This document shows, piece by piece, positions 35,303-43,629 of a stretch of DNA of 64,000 nucleotides; position 1 is the stretch's first letter; each line of letters begins with the position of its first letter. The DNA comes from Saccharopolyspora soli (GTDB lineage: Bacteria; Actinomycetota; Actinomycetes; Mycobacteriales; Pseudonocardiaceae): positions 1 through 64,000 of the forward strand of contig NZ_JALBWV010000007.1 in the NCBI RefSeq assembly GCF_022678645.1. The letters are read 5' to 3'. The notes beneath the pieces are model-generated. The model was not told where the DNA came from, searched no databases, and was given only the letters and a program-made list of their open reading frames with translations. Position numbers and translations under genes: made by a program.

Positions 35303-36178
35303 GTGCCACACCCGTTCGGCAGCAGCCACCGGCAACGCCTGTCCCGCAACGTTTCCCGCGGTCCACATAGGACACGAACGCTACTCGCGGCACTGCTCAC
35401 CGCAGCAGCGTTCATCGGCGGCACCGCCCACGCCGACCCACCGCGCGAGCGGGCCCGCACCGCGCCGCTGCTCAACCCCGACGATCCCAACGGCGCGTGG
35501 GCCGGGTACAGCATCGAAGGTGGTGGCGGTGCCCAGCCGCGCTCCCTGCCCGCGGGCGCGATCAGCGGGATGGACGTCAGCGGCCACCAAGGCGATGTCG
35601 ACTGGCCCAGGGCGTGGGCCGACGGCGCCCGGTTCGCCTACGTCAAGGCCACCGAGGGCACCGGGTTCCGCAACAGCCGGTTCGCCCAGCAGTACAACGG
35701 CTCCTACGACGTCGGCATGACCCGCGGCGCCTACCACTTCGCGCTGCCGGACCGCTCCAACGGCATCGACCAGGCGCACTTCTTCGTCGACAACGGCGGC
35801 GGCTGGAGCTCCGACGGCCGGACCCTGCCGGGGGCGCTGGACATCGAGTACAACCCCTACGGCGAGACCTGCTACGGCCTGGACCCCGCCGCGATGTCGC
35901 AGTGGATCGCCGACTTCAGCAACACCTACCACGCCCGGACCGGCCGATTCCCGGTCATCTACACCACCACCGACTGGTGGAACCGCTGCACCGCGTCCAA
36001 TCCGGACTTCGCGCCGAACAATCCGCTGTGGATCGCCCGCTACGCCCCGGAGATCGGGGCGCTACCGGCGGGCTGGGGTTTCCACACCATCTGGCAGAAC
36101 AGCGATCGCGGCCCGTTCCCCGGCGGGCAGGACGTCTTCAACGGCAGCACCAAGCAGCTCAACCGATTCATCTCCTAA
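35303..36178 (+). CDS. Secreted GH25 muramidase (lysozyme M1 type)
   Basis: A 291-residue glycoside hydrolase 25 that cuts the muramic acid-glucosamine bond of peptidoglycan. A long n-region and hydrophobic core TLLAALLTAAAFIGGTAHA form a signal peptide cut near residue 46. The catalytic residues are in ISGMDVSGHQGDVDW (Asp) and GALDIEYNPYG (Asp-x-Glu). GTG 35303 has GAGGAGG upstream. It likely remodels the cell's own wall; there is no holin or other phage gene nearby. A bidirectional terminator follows. Confidence 0.88.
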   Translation: MPHPFGSSHRQRLSRNVSRGPHRTRTLLAALLTAAAFIGGTAHADPPRERARTAPLLNPDDPNGAWAGYSIEGGGGAQPRSLPAGAISGMDVSGHQGDVDWPRAWADGARFAYVKATEGTGFRNSRFAQQYNGSYDVGMTRGAYHFALPDRSNGIDQAHFFVDNGGGWSSDGRTLPGALDIEYNPYGETCYGLDPAAMSQWIADFSNTYHARTGRFPVIYTTTDWWNRCTASNPDFAPNNPLWIARYAPEIGALPAGWGFHTIWQNSDRGPFPGGQDVFNGSTKQLNRFIS

Positions 36179-36194
36179 CCGTCCCTCCCAACGG

Positions 36195-36232
36195 CGATGA
36201 GGGCCGCCCCGGCTTCGGGGCGGCCCTCATCG
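36195..36232. terminator. Bidirectional terminator hairpin
   Basis: Perfect 16-base arms CGATGAGGGCCGCCCC and GGGGCGGCCCTCATCG with a six-base loop lie between two convergent genes, 17 bases after the muramidase stop and 13 bases from the LCP stop. Confidence 0.85.
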
Positions 36233-36244
36233 TCTGCGCGCGTC

Positions 36245-37381
36245 CTACGGTCCCAGCAGGTCCGGTGGGATGGGCTGGTCGTTGGCGACCGCCTCGAACA
36301 TGCGGCTGGCACCGTCCTTGTCCCAGACGACCACCGAACCGCCGTCGGAGTCCTGGCCGAAGCGACCGAACGGCACGCTGGTGGTCACGCCCTGACCACC
36401 GCTGATGTCCCCCATCGCCAGTGCGAGCGACGCCAGGTGCCACAGGTGGTCGCCGTCGTTGACCAGGAACGTCTTGCTCGCCCCGGACGCCAGCGGGAAC
36501 AGCCGGAACGGGTTGAACAGCGTGGTCGGGCTGGTCGCCTTCTTGACCAACGCACCCAAGAGTTTGCGCTGGTTCTCCGCGCGCTCCAGGTCCCCTCCCT
36601 GGAGGGAGTAGCGGGCCCGTACGAAGCCCAGCGCCGTCGGCCCGTCCAGCTCCTGGCAGCCAGCCTGCAGGTGCACGTTGGCCATGTCGTCGTTCATCGG
36701 CTGGTCCAGGCAGATGTCCACCCCGCCGACGGCGTTGACCAGGTCGGAGAACCCGCCGAAGCCGATCTCCGCGTAGTGGTCGATGTGCACCCCGGTGGCC
36801 TGCTCGATGGTCTGCGCCAGCAACTGCGGCCCGCCGAAGGAGAACGCGGAGTTGAGCTTGGTCCGGCCGTGGCCGGGGATGTTCACGTACGAGTCGCGGG
36901 GCAGGCTGATCAGCGCGGGTTGGCCACCGCCGCTGGGAATGTGCACCAGCATCATGCTGTCGGTGCGCCGCCCGGCGGCGTCCCCGGCCGACAGTTGCTC
37001 CCGCTGCGCCTCGTCGAGGCCCTCGCGGCTGTCGGAGCCGACCAGCAGCCAGTTGGTGCCCGCCGAGTCCGGTGCCTGCCCGTCGAAGCTCAGCGCGGCG
37101 GTGCGCTGCAGCGTGCTGTCGAAGTAGATCACCAACCCGCCCAGCAGCAGCACCAGCACGGCCACCGCGATGCCGATGCGCCGACCCCAGTGCCGCTTCT
37201 TGCGGGGCGGCGGCTGCGGCGGCAGGTCGTCGACCGGTGGCCGCGCCCCGCGATGAGGTGGCGGCGGGGGTCGTCGTCCCGGCGGCGGCCCGCCGCGGGC
37301 ATCGCGGTAGTAGTCGTACCTTCCGCCGCCGCTTTGCGGTCTCCGGCTCCTCGGCGGCTGCCCCGCCGACCAGTCGCTCAT
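36245..37381 (-). CDS. LCP (LytR-CpsA-Psr) family cell-wall ligase
   Basis: A 378-residue membrane-anchored protein. A proline- and arginine-rich cytoplasmic tail (about 1-65) is followed by one membrane segment (RIGIAVAVLVLLLGGLVIYF) and an extracellular LCP domain with WLLVGSDSREG, RRTDSMMLVHI, SLPRDSYVNIPG and RYSLQGGDLERAENQRK. LCP proteins transfer polyprenyl-linked glycans such as arabinogalactan to peptidoglycan. ATG 37381 chosen; an upstream frame extends to 37420. It is convergent with the muramidase gene. Confidence 0.88.
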   Translation of the reverse strand: MSDWSAGQPPRSRRPQSGGGRYDYYRDARGGPPPGRRPPPPPHRGARPPVDDLPPQPPPRKKRHWGRRIGIAVAVLVLLLGGLVIYFDSTLQRTAALSFDGQAPDSAGTNWLLVGSDSREGLDEAQREQLSAGDAAGRRTDSMMLVHIPSGGGQPALISLPRDSYVNIPGHGRTKLNSAFSFGGPQLLAQTIEQATGVHIDHYAEIGFGGFSDLVNAVGGVDICLDQPMNDDMANVHLQAGCQELDGPTALGFVRARYSLQGGDLERAENQRKLLGALVKKATSPTTLFNPFRLFPLASGASKTFLVNDGDHLWHLASLALAMGDISGGQGVTTSVPFGRFGQDSDGGSVVVWDKDGASRMFEAVANDQPIPPDLLGP

Positions 37382-37554
37382 GCACACACCTGCGTCGGAT
37401 CGAACCGGCGCGTCCCGCACGCGCCGTGTTGGCGTGAAGCATTCCAGACGGCCGCCCGGGAATCACCCACCGCTATACAACGGTGACCCGCGATCACCCG
37501 TTTCGGCTGGTGGTGGGCGCGAGCACGACATCACACCCACCACAGCCACGGTGG

Positions 37555-38811
37555 TCAACCGGCGACGGCCTGCCGCACCGCCTCAGCCCAGCGGCCCACC
37601 GCGTCGTCGACCTGCTCCGCGGTGACGATCAGCGGCGGGATCATCCGCACCACGTTGCCGTGCGGGCCGCAGGTCAGCAGCAACAGGCCCTGCTCGGCGG
37701 CGGCCCGGTGCGCGCGGGTCGCGGTTTCGGTGTCCGGATTGCCCTCGGGCGTGGTGAACTCGTTGCCCACCATCAGGCCGAGCCCGCGAACGTCGCCGAT
37801 CACCGGATGCTCGGCGGCGACCTTGCGCAGGCCCTCCTGCAGCCGGGTGCCCTGCTCGGCGGCGTTGTCGACGAGCTTCTCGTCCCGCACCACGTCGAGG
37901 GTGGCCAGTGCCGCCGCGGCGGCCACCGCGTTGCCGCCGTAGGTGCCGCCCTGCGAGCCCGGCCACGCCTGGGACATCAGCGCTTCCGGTGCCGCGATCG
38001 CCGACAGCGGGAAGCCGCTGGCCAGGCCCTTGGCGGTGATCAGGATGTCGGGGCGGATCCCGGCGTGGTCGTGGCCCCAGAACCGGCCAGTTCGGCCGAC
38101 GCCGGTCTGCACCTCGTCGACGATGAGCAGGATGCCGTGCCGGTCCGCGCGTTCCCGCAGGCCGGTGAGGAACCCCGGCGGAGCGGGGATGTAGCCGCCT
38201 TCGCCCAGCACCGGTTCGACGATGATCGCCGCGGTATCGCGCGGCGAGCTGACGGTGACCAGCAGCTGGTCGAACTCGGCCAGCGCGAAGCGCACCGCTT
38301 CGGCCTCGCTGCAACGGTGCCGGTATGCCTCCGGGAACGGGGTGAACACCACGCCGGGCATCATCGGACCGATCCCGGCCCGCACCTTCACCCCGGAACT
38401 GGTCAACGCACCGGCGCCCATCGTGCGACCGTGGAAGCCGCCCTGGAACGCCACGATGTTCTGCCGCCCGGTGGCCTGCCGGGCCAGCCGCACCGCCGCC
38501 TCCACGGCCTCGCTGCCGGAGTTGACGTAGAACAGCCGGTCCAAGCCTGCGGGCAGCACCTCGCCGAGGCGTTCGGTCAGCCGCAGCAGCGGCCGGTGCA
38601 TGACGGTCGTGTACTGACCGTGAATGAGGGTACCCACCTGGCGCTGGGCCGCTTCGACCACGCGCGGGTGGCAGTGGCCCGTGCTGGTGACCCCGATCCC
38701 GGCGGTGAAGTCCAGGTAGCGGCGGTCCTGCTCGTCGAAGAGGTAGACCCCTTCGCCGCGGGCGGCCAGGACCGGTGTCGCCTGCTTCAGCACCGGCGAG
38801 AGCTCAGCCAT
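37555..38811 (-). CDS. Class III aminotransferase, GABA/omega-amino acid type
   Basis: A 418-residue pyridoxal-phosphate aminotransferase. The PLP lysine is in DILITAKGLASGFPLSA, with FYVNSGSEAVEAAVRLARQ and ILLIVDEVQTGVGRTGRFWG as class III signatures. It probably moves the amino group of GABA, beta-alanine or a similar omega-amino acid to 2-oxoglutarate, making a semialdehyde for the divergent dehydrogenase gene. ATG 38811 has GGAG seven bases upstream. A GntR-type palindrome lies in the shared promoter region at 38847. Confidence 0.87.
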   Translation of the reverse strand: MAELSPVLKQATPVLAARGEGVYLFDEQDRRYLDFTAGIGVTSTGHCHPRVVEAAQRQVGTLIHGQYTTVMHRPLLRLTERLGEVLPAGLDRLFYVNSGSEAVEAAVRLARQATGRQNIVAFQGGFHGRTMGAGALTSSGVKVRAGIGPMMPGVVFTPFPEAYRHRCSEAEAVRFALAEFDQLLVTVSSPRDTAAIIVEPVLGEGGYIPAPPGFLTGLRERADRHGILLIVDEVQTGVGRTGRFWGHDHAGIRPDILITAKGLASGFPLSAIAAPEALMSQAWPGSQGGTYGGNAVAAAAALATLDVVRDEKLVDNAAEQGTRLQEGLRKVAAEHPVIGDVRGLGLMVGNEFTTPEGNPDTETATRAHRAAAEQGLLLLTCGPHGNVVRMIPPLIVTAEQVDDAVGRWAEAVRQAVAG

Positions 38812-38846
38812 GATCGACTCCAAGCTTCGAAGCGTGCAAAATGTAG

Positions 38847-38860
38847 GATTGTTGACAATC
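38847..38860. promoter_or_regulatory. GntR operator site 1
   Basis: GATTGTTGACAATC (ATTGT-TG-ACAAT palindrome) lies between the divergent aminotransferase and semialdehyde dehydrogenase genes. The identical core occurs at 42049 and 43476. This is the form of FCD-GntR operators; the regulator at 40489-41199 is the likely binder. Confidence 0.75.
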
Positions 38861-38927
38861 TCCGGTGACATGCAACCATCACCGGGCACCGGTGTCCACC
38901 TCCGAGCCAGAAGGGTTCGTCGTTGCC

Positions 38928-40409
38928 ATGACCATCTCAACCGAACAGCACCCCAGAGAGGCCGCGGTCGTCGATGCCGCGCCCAAGCAGCTGCTCATCG
39001 GCGGAAAATGGCGTGCCGCCGACGCGGACCGCAGCTATGAGGTCGAAGACCCCTCCACCGGCCAGGCGCTGTGCTCTGTCGCCGACGCCTCCCCCGAGGA
39101 CGGTTTGGCGGCGCTGGCGGCCGCGGCCGACGCCCAGCCGCAATGGGCCAAGCACCCACCCCGCGAGCGCGGCGAGATCCTACGCCGCGCCTTCGAACTG
39201 ATCATGCAGCGGCACGAGGACCTCGCCCTGCTGATGACCCTGGAGATGGGCAAACCGCTGACCGAGTCGCGGGCCGAGGTCAGCTACGCCGCGGAGTTCT
39301 TCCGCTGGTTCTCCGAGGAGGCCGTGCGCATCGGCGGCGACTACGCGGTCGCGCCCAACGGCAGCGGTCGGTTCCTGGTGATGCGCCAGCCGGTCGGACC
39401 GGCGCTGCTGATCACCCCGTGGAACTTCCCGATGGCGATGGGCACCCGCAAGATCGGCCCGGCCATCGCCGCGGGGTGCACCTCGGTGATCAAACCGGCC
39501 CACCAGACACCGCTGTCGATGCTGGCGCTGGCCGAGATCCTCATCGAAGCCGGGCTGCCCGACGGCGTGCTCAACGTCGTCACCTCGCGCGACGCGGGCA
39601 AGCTGATGGAGCCGATGATCCGCGACGGCCGGGCCCGCAAGCTGTCGTTCACCGGCTCCACCGCAGTGGGCCGCAAGCTCATCGAGCAGTCCGCCAACCA
39701 GGTGCTCAAGGTGTCGTTGGAGCTGGGCGGCAACGCGCCGTTCCTGGTCTTCGACGACGCCGACCTGGACGCCGCGGTGGACGGCGCGATGCTGGCCAAG
39801 ATGCGCAACATCGGCGAAGCCTGCACCGCGGCCAACCGGTTCTACGTGCACGCCGACGTGGCCGGGGAGTTCTCCCGACGGCTGGCCGAGCGGATGAGCG
39901 GACTGCGGGTGGGCCGCGGTGTCACCGACGAGGTCCAGGTCGGCCCGCTGATCGACAACGCCCAACTGGGCAAGGTCACCGAACTGGTCGCCGACGCGGT
40001 GCAGCGCGGCGCTGAAGTCGTCACCGGCGGTTCCGCCCGCGACGGCGAGGGCTACTTCTACCAGCCCACCGTGCTGACCAACGTTTCGCCGGAGGCCCGG
40101 ATGGGCAGCGAGGAGATCTTCGGCCCGGTCGCGCCGATCACCACCTTCACCGACGAGAAAGCCGTCATCGCCCAGGCCAACGACACGGAGTACGGCCTGG
40201 TCAGCTACCTCTACACCCGCGATCTGCAGCGCGGGCTGCGGGTCTCGGAGGCGCTGGAGAGCGGCATGGTCGGGCTCAACCAGGGCATCGTGTCCAACCC
40301 GGCCGCCCCGTTCGGCGGGGTGAAGCACTCCGGGCTGGGCCGCGAAGGCGGCAAGTTCGGCATCGAGGAGTTCCTGGAGACCAAGTACGTCGCCGTCGGC
40401 GGCCTGTGA
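38928..40409 (+). CDS. NAD(P)-dependent succinate-semialdehyde dehydrogenase family
   Basis: A 493-residue aldehyde dehydrogenase with a full catalytic set: Asn in LLITPWNFPMAM, Glu in VSLELGGNAPFLVF and Cys in NIGEACTAANRFYVH. It resembles GabD-type enzymes that oxidise succinate semialdehyde to succinate. ATG 38928 begins TISTEQ. It is divergent from the aminotransferase gene and shares operator site 1, which fits an aminotransferase-dehydrogenase pair. A perfect terminator hairpin follows. Confidence 0.87.
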   Translation: MTISTEQHPREAAVVDAAPKQLLIGGKWRAADADRSYEVEDPSTGQALCSVADASPEDGLAALAAAADAQPQWAKHPPRERGEILRRAFELIMQRHEDLALLMTLEMGKPLTESRAEVSYAAEFFRWFSEEAVRIGGDYAVAPNGSGRFLVMRQPVGPALLITPWNFPMAMGTRKIGPAIAAGCTSVIKPAHQTPLSMLALAEILIEAGLPDGVLNVVTSRDAGKLMEPMIRDGRARKLSFTGSTAVGRKLIEQSANQVLKVSLELGGNAPFLVFDDADLDAAVDGAMLAKMRNIGEACTAANRFYVHADVAGEFSRRLAERMSGLRVGRGVTDEVQVGPLIDNAQLGKVTELVADAVQRGAEVVTGGSARDGEGYFYQPTVLTNVSPEARMGSEEIFGPVAPITTFTDEKAVIAQANDTEYGLVSYLYTRDLQRGLRVSEALESGMVGLNQGIVSNPAAPFGGVKHSGLGREGGKFGIEEFLETKYVAVGGL

Positions 40410-40436
40410 AGGAGAGGGGAACTCGACTCGCTTCAG

Positions 40437-40482
40437 GAATTGCGGGGCGTTTCCGCCTGGTTGCGTAAACGCCCCGCAATTC
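40437..40482. terminator. Bidirectional terminator hairpin
   Basis: Perfect 16-base arms GAATTGCGGGGCGTTT and AAACGCCCCGCAATTC around a 14-base loop lie between the convergent dehydrogenase and gntR genes. Confidence 0.82.
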
Positions 40483-40488
40483 ACCAGG

Positions 40489-41199
40489 TCAGTTCGCCAT
40501 GGAGCCGTTGAGCCGGTCGAGCGCGTCGTTCATGTGCTCTTCCAGCCGCTGCAACAGCAGTTTCTCGTCCCCGGCCTCGATCGCGTCGACGAGTCCTTTG
40601 TGCTCGTCGACCAGCGCCTGCACGTCGGCGTGGTACTTGTCCTGCAGGGCCGTCAGGCACATCCGCTTCTCCACCAGCAGCGTCTGCGCCATTCGCTGCA
40701 ACCGCGCGCTGCCGGACACCCGCACCAGGGTCTCGTGGAACTCCTGGTCCGCGTCAGCCAGCTCGATCGCATCGCCCTTGCCCGCCGCGGCGACCATCCG
40801 GCTCTGCGCCGCAGTCAGTTCGGCGACCGCCTCCACCCGGTGGTGGCGCACGATCTGCTCGCACGCGGCCCGTTCCACCGCCAGCCGGGCCAGGTAGATG
40901 TCCTGGACGTCCTCGGCTTCCAAGGTCATCACGAACAAGCCGCGGTGCGGTTCGCTGCGCAGCAGCCCTTCGGCGACCAACCGCTGCATGGCCTCGCGCA
41001 GCGGGCCCCGGCTGACCCCCAGCCGGGCGGCGAGTTCGGCCTCCCCGAGCTGACTGCCCGGAGGCAGCGATCCGTACATGATCGCCGCTCGCAGCTGGTC
41101 GGCCACGATCGCCGCGGTCGACTTGCGCTGCACCGGCTCTAACTCACCCGGCTGCTGGTTCTGCTCGTCGGTCCCGAGCACCTGACACCATCTCCTCAT
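40489..41199 (-). CDS. GntR-family regulator, FCD subgroup (island regulator)
   Basis: A 236-residue regulator. The winged helix-turn-helix includes LGEAELAARLGVSRGPLREA and LVAEGLLRSEPHRGLFVMTL; the C-terminal helical FCD domain has the DQEFHETLVRVSG pattern. Its ATG overlaps the stop of the racemase-like gene as ATGA, so it is co-transcribed with an enzyme of the island. Three identical palindromes in this island are its probable targets, one of them in front of its own operon, which implies autoregulation. Confidence 0.87.
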   Translation of the reverse strand: MRRWCQVLGTDEQNQQPGELEPVQRKSTAAIVADQLRAAIMYGSLPPGSQLGEAELAARLGVSRGPLREAMQRLVAEGLLRSEPHRGLFVMTLEAEDVQDIYLARLAVERAACEQIVRHHRVEAVAELTAAQSRMVAAAGKGDAIELADADQEFHETLVRVSGSARLQRMAQTLLVEKRMCLTALQDKYHADVQALVDEHKGLVDAIEAGDEKLLLQRLEEHMNDALDRLNGSMAN

Positions 41200-41987
41200 T
41201 CCGGGGAGGCATCGCGCTCCCCTCCTGTTCCCCGTCGGAACAGCGTTCCCAATCCGTCGTGCGCGCCGAGATCACCGGCCAGCCGCAGCGCCTCCCAGGC
41301 ACTGACCTGGTTGGCGGTGAGCACCGGTTTGCCCAGCCGGTCCTCCAGATCTCCCAGCCACGCCGCGGTGTGCAGCGCGGTGTCCGGCATCAGCAGCGCA
41401 TCGGCCAGGTCGTCGTCGTTGGCCGCCGCGAACTCCAGCACGTCCGCGCGCCCGAGCGTGCCCACCTCGGCGGCGGTGACGATGCCCCGGCTGGACAGCC
41501 GCACCACGTCCAGGTCGGCGGCGTGCAGGAACTCCACGAACTTCGCCGCCACGTCAGCCGGGTAGGTCGCCGCCACCGCCACCCGCCGCAGCCCCAGCTG
41601 CGCCGCGGCGTGCACGAACGCGAACGACGTGCTGGAGGTCGGCAAGCCGGTGACCGCCTGCAGCTTCTCCACCTGGTCGCGGGCGCCCTGCCAGCCGAAG
41701 ACGAAACTCCCGCTGGTGCACGCCCAGATCACCGACTGAACGCGGTGCTCGTCGACCAACTCCCGGGCGCCGTCGGCCAGCACGTCGGGCGAGCCGATGT
41801 CCAGCAGTGCGTCGACCCGGTGCGCGTCCTCGCGCATCAGGGTGTGCACCAGCGGCAGCCGCACGCCCCCGCCGAGCAGGCGTTCCAAGGTGGGGTAGTC
41901 GTCTTCGGCGCTGTAGCCGGGGTAGAGAATTCCTGCGGTGTAGGACACCGGGGAGCTCCATCCTTCGTCGACGTCGGTTTGCGACAC
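41196..41987 (-). CDS. Asp/Glu racemase superfamily protein, maleate isomerase-like, one-Cys form
   Basis: A 263-residue member of the maleate isomerase / arylmalonate decarboxylase group. The first catalytic cysteine is in IWACTSGSF (Cys90). At the second position the sequence reads LLMPDTALHT, where Asp202 aligns with the Cys197 of the neighbouring paralogue without gaps (both continue to RLGKPVLTANQ or ELGKPVLTANQ). Racemases and maleate isomerases need both cysteines, so this protein may be a lyase or decarboxylase, or inactive partner. The start is uncertain: GTG 41987 is used, GTG 42035 is possible. It overlaps gntR. Confidence 0.78.
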   Translation of the reverse strand: MSQTDVDEGWSSPVSYTAGILYPGYSAEDDYPTLERLLGGGVRLPLVHTLMREDAHRVDALLDIGSPDVLADGARELVDEHRVQSVIWACTSGSFVFGWQGARDQVEKLQAVTGLPTSSTSFAFVHAAAQLGLRRVAVAATYPADVAAKFVEFLHAADLDVVRLSSRGIVTAAEVGTLGRADVLEFAAANDDDLADALLMPDTALHTAAWLGDLEDRLGKPVLTANQVSAWEALRLAGDLGAHDGLGTLFRRGTGGERDASPE

Positions 41988-42048
41988 CGCGGCGGACCGG
42001 GTGAGCGGTCCGCCCGGGACGGCAACGGCCAACACCGGACGACCGGTC

Positions 42049-42062
42049 GATTGTTGACAATG
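42049..42062. promoter_or_regulatory. GntR operator site 2
   Basis: GATTGTTGACAATG, with the same ATTGTTGACAAT core as sites 1 and 3, lies directly upstream of the racemase-gntR operon. The position fits autorepression. Confidence 0.75.
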
Positions 42063-42106
42063 TTACCGCACGATCCACCGCGGCTTACTGAATCTTGATG
42101 TGATCG

Positions 42107-42865
42107 TCACGCGGCCGGAGCGTCCACGGCCTGCATCAACTGCTGTTCCGGGGCCACCGCCTGCAGCCCCATCTCGCGCAGCGCCGCCCAGATCGTGACC
42201 TGGTTGGCCGTCAGCACCGGCTTGCCCAACTCGTGCTCCAGCGGCCCGATGATGTCGTAGGTCGGCAGGTTCGTGCAGCTGATGAACATCGCCTCGGCCT
42301 CCGGTCGGTCCGCCGAACGCACGATGTCCACCACCTGCCGGTAGTTGACCTTCCAGATCTGGCCGAGCAACCCCAGCCCGACACTGGTGACCACCTCGAT
42401 GCCGTGTTCGTCGAGGAAACCGTGCAACCGCTCGGTCACGCTCTCCACGTACGGCGTGGCGATCGAGATCCGGCCGACGCCCAACATCTGCAGGGCCTGC
42501 ACCAGCGCGCCGGAGGCGGTCACCGCCGCTGGCGCACCGGCCTGCAGCATCACCTCGACCAGCGCGCGCTCGCCGGTCGCCCCGTTGACGAAGCTGCCGG
42601 AGGTGCACGCGTAGGCGACCACCTCCGGCTCCGGGACCAGCAGGTCGCGAGTAGCACCGTGCACCGCCGCCTCGTCGCTGACCAGGCTGGCCTGCTCGAC
42701 GGTCACCGGCACCGGCACGAATGCGGTGCGCGTCAGGTACAGCGAGACATCCGCTGGAGTCCACCGCCACAACTCGCGGTCCAGCGCCAGGTCGAACGGA
42801 GCGATCACTCCCACGCCGCGTTGCGGCTCCGGGCCCGATACCGCCCCGAGGAAGTCAGGCGGCAT
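42107..42865 (-). CDS. Maleate isomerase / Asp-Glu racemase superfamily protein, two-Cys form
   Basis: A 252-residue paralogue of the protein at 41.2-42.0 kb. Both catalytic cysteines are present: YACTSGSF (Cys87) and ISCTNLPTYD (Cys197), the pattern of maleate cis-trans isomerase and related racemases. It probably isomerises or racemises a dicarboxylate or amino acid derivative made in the island. ATG 42865 is preceded by a G-rich ribosome site and lies 11 bases after the DUF3830 gene, so the two are one operon. Confidence 0.83.
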   Translation of the reverse strand: MPPDFLGAVSGPEPQRGVGVIAPFDLALDRELWRWTPADVSLYLTRTAFVPVPVTVEQASLVSDEAAVHGATRDLLVPEPEVVAYACTSGSFVNGATGERALVEVMLQAGAPAAVTASGALVQALQMLGVGRISIATPYVESVTERLHGFLDEHGIEVVTSVGLGLLGQIWKVNYRQVVDIVRSADRPEAEAMFISCTNLPTYDIIGPLEHELGKPVLTANQVTIWAALREMGLQAVAPEQQLMQAVDAPAA

Positions 42866-42876
42866 GTGTCCCCCCG

Positions 42877-43371
42877 TCAACCCTGGTAGCGGTCGTAGCG
42901 GAGGGTCTCGCCGACGCTGCCGGATCTCCAGACGTCGTTGCACGCCTCGGCCATCTGGTCCAGCCCCTCGACGATGGTCGCGTAGACGTTGCCCGGCACC
43001 CAACCCACGTCCCCGTTGAGCAGCAGGTTGTTCCGCCCGTAGAAGATGGCCAGATCGATCACGCCGGGCAGCTCGTGGATGTCCTTCTCCTCCTTGAACT
43101 CCCGGTCGAGCATGCCGCTGGGGAAGGAGAAGTACACGACATCGCCGGGGATCGGGGTGACCGTCGGGTTTTCCTGACCGGGTTCCTCGGCCGCGAACCG
43201 CGGCACCATCGTGTAGATCTCGTTGCGGGCGTACTTGGCGTGGTGCACCGGCCCGACCTGCGGCAGCGCTTGCCACACCGCCTCGCAGGTCCGGGGCGCG
43301 TCCTTGTCCAGCAGCTCGGCCACACAGGACACACCGCGCTTTTCCAGCGTGATCGACAGGTACCTGGGCAT
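42877..43371 (-). CDS. DUF3830 family protein (cyclophilin-like fold)
   Basis: A 164-residue protein opening with YLSITLEKRGVSCVAELL and containing IYTMVPRF, VVYFSFPSGM and LAIFYGRNNLLL, the look of DUF3830, a family with a predicted cyclophilin-like fold and no known activity. ATG 43371 has GGAAG upstream; a longer frame reaches 43407. It is the first gene of the operon with the two-Cys isomerase and lies behind operator site 3. A tight link to racemase-like genes suggests a role in the same reaction or in substrate binding. Confidence 0.8.
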   Translation of the reverse strand: MPRYLSITLEKRGVSCVAELLDKDAPRTCEAVWQALPQVGPVHHAKYARNEIYTMVPRFAAEEPGQENPTVTPIPGDVVYFSFPSGMLDREFKEEKDIHELPGVIDLAIFYGRNNLLLNGDVGWVPGNVYATIVEGLDQMAEACNDVWRSGSVGETLRYDRYQG

Positions 43372-43475
43372 CGTGATCTTCCGTTCGCAGGAGTGGGGAC
43401 GCTTCATCTCCTCCGGCCCCGCCCGCCCGGCCGCGCCGCACGTCGGGATTCGCCTCGCAGCCGAGGGTACCCGTG

Positions 43476-43489
43476 GATTGTTGACAATC
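43476..43489. promoter_or_regulatory. GntR operator site 3
   Basis: GATTGTTGACAATC, identical to site 1, lies between the divergent DUF3830 operon and the hydroxyacid dehydrogenase-amidase operon and may control both. Confidence 0.75.
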
Positions 43490-43629
43490 CTACGAACGCT
43501 TCATAGCGTGTCAATGCCCCGATGCGAGCGCGTTTTCCCGCTCAGGCTGGGGGAAACAAACTCTTAACCGGCACGCCCATCGATCGCCGCTGCCCACGCC
43601 CGCACGCCCACCGCCCTTAAGGTCAGGTC

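Noticed and set aside
32553-35720. A plus-strand open frame of about 1050 codons over the phosphoribosyltransferase and ATPase genes
   Set aside because: Low-complexity, His/Arg/Gln-rich translation with no domain; the minus strand holds real P-loop and PRPP motifs.
35303-36178. GH25 muramidase as a sign of a prophage
   Set aside because: It has its own signal peptide and terminator, and there are no phage structural, holin or integrase genes around it.
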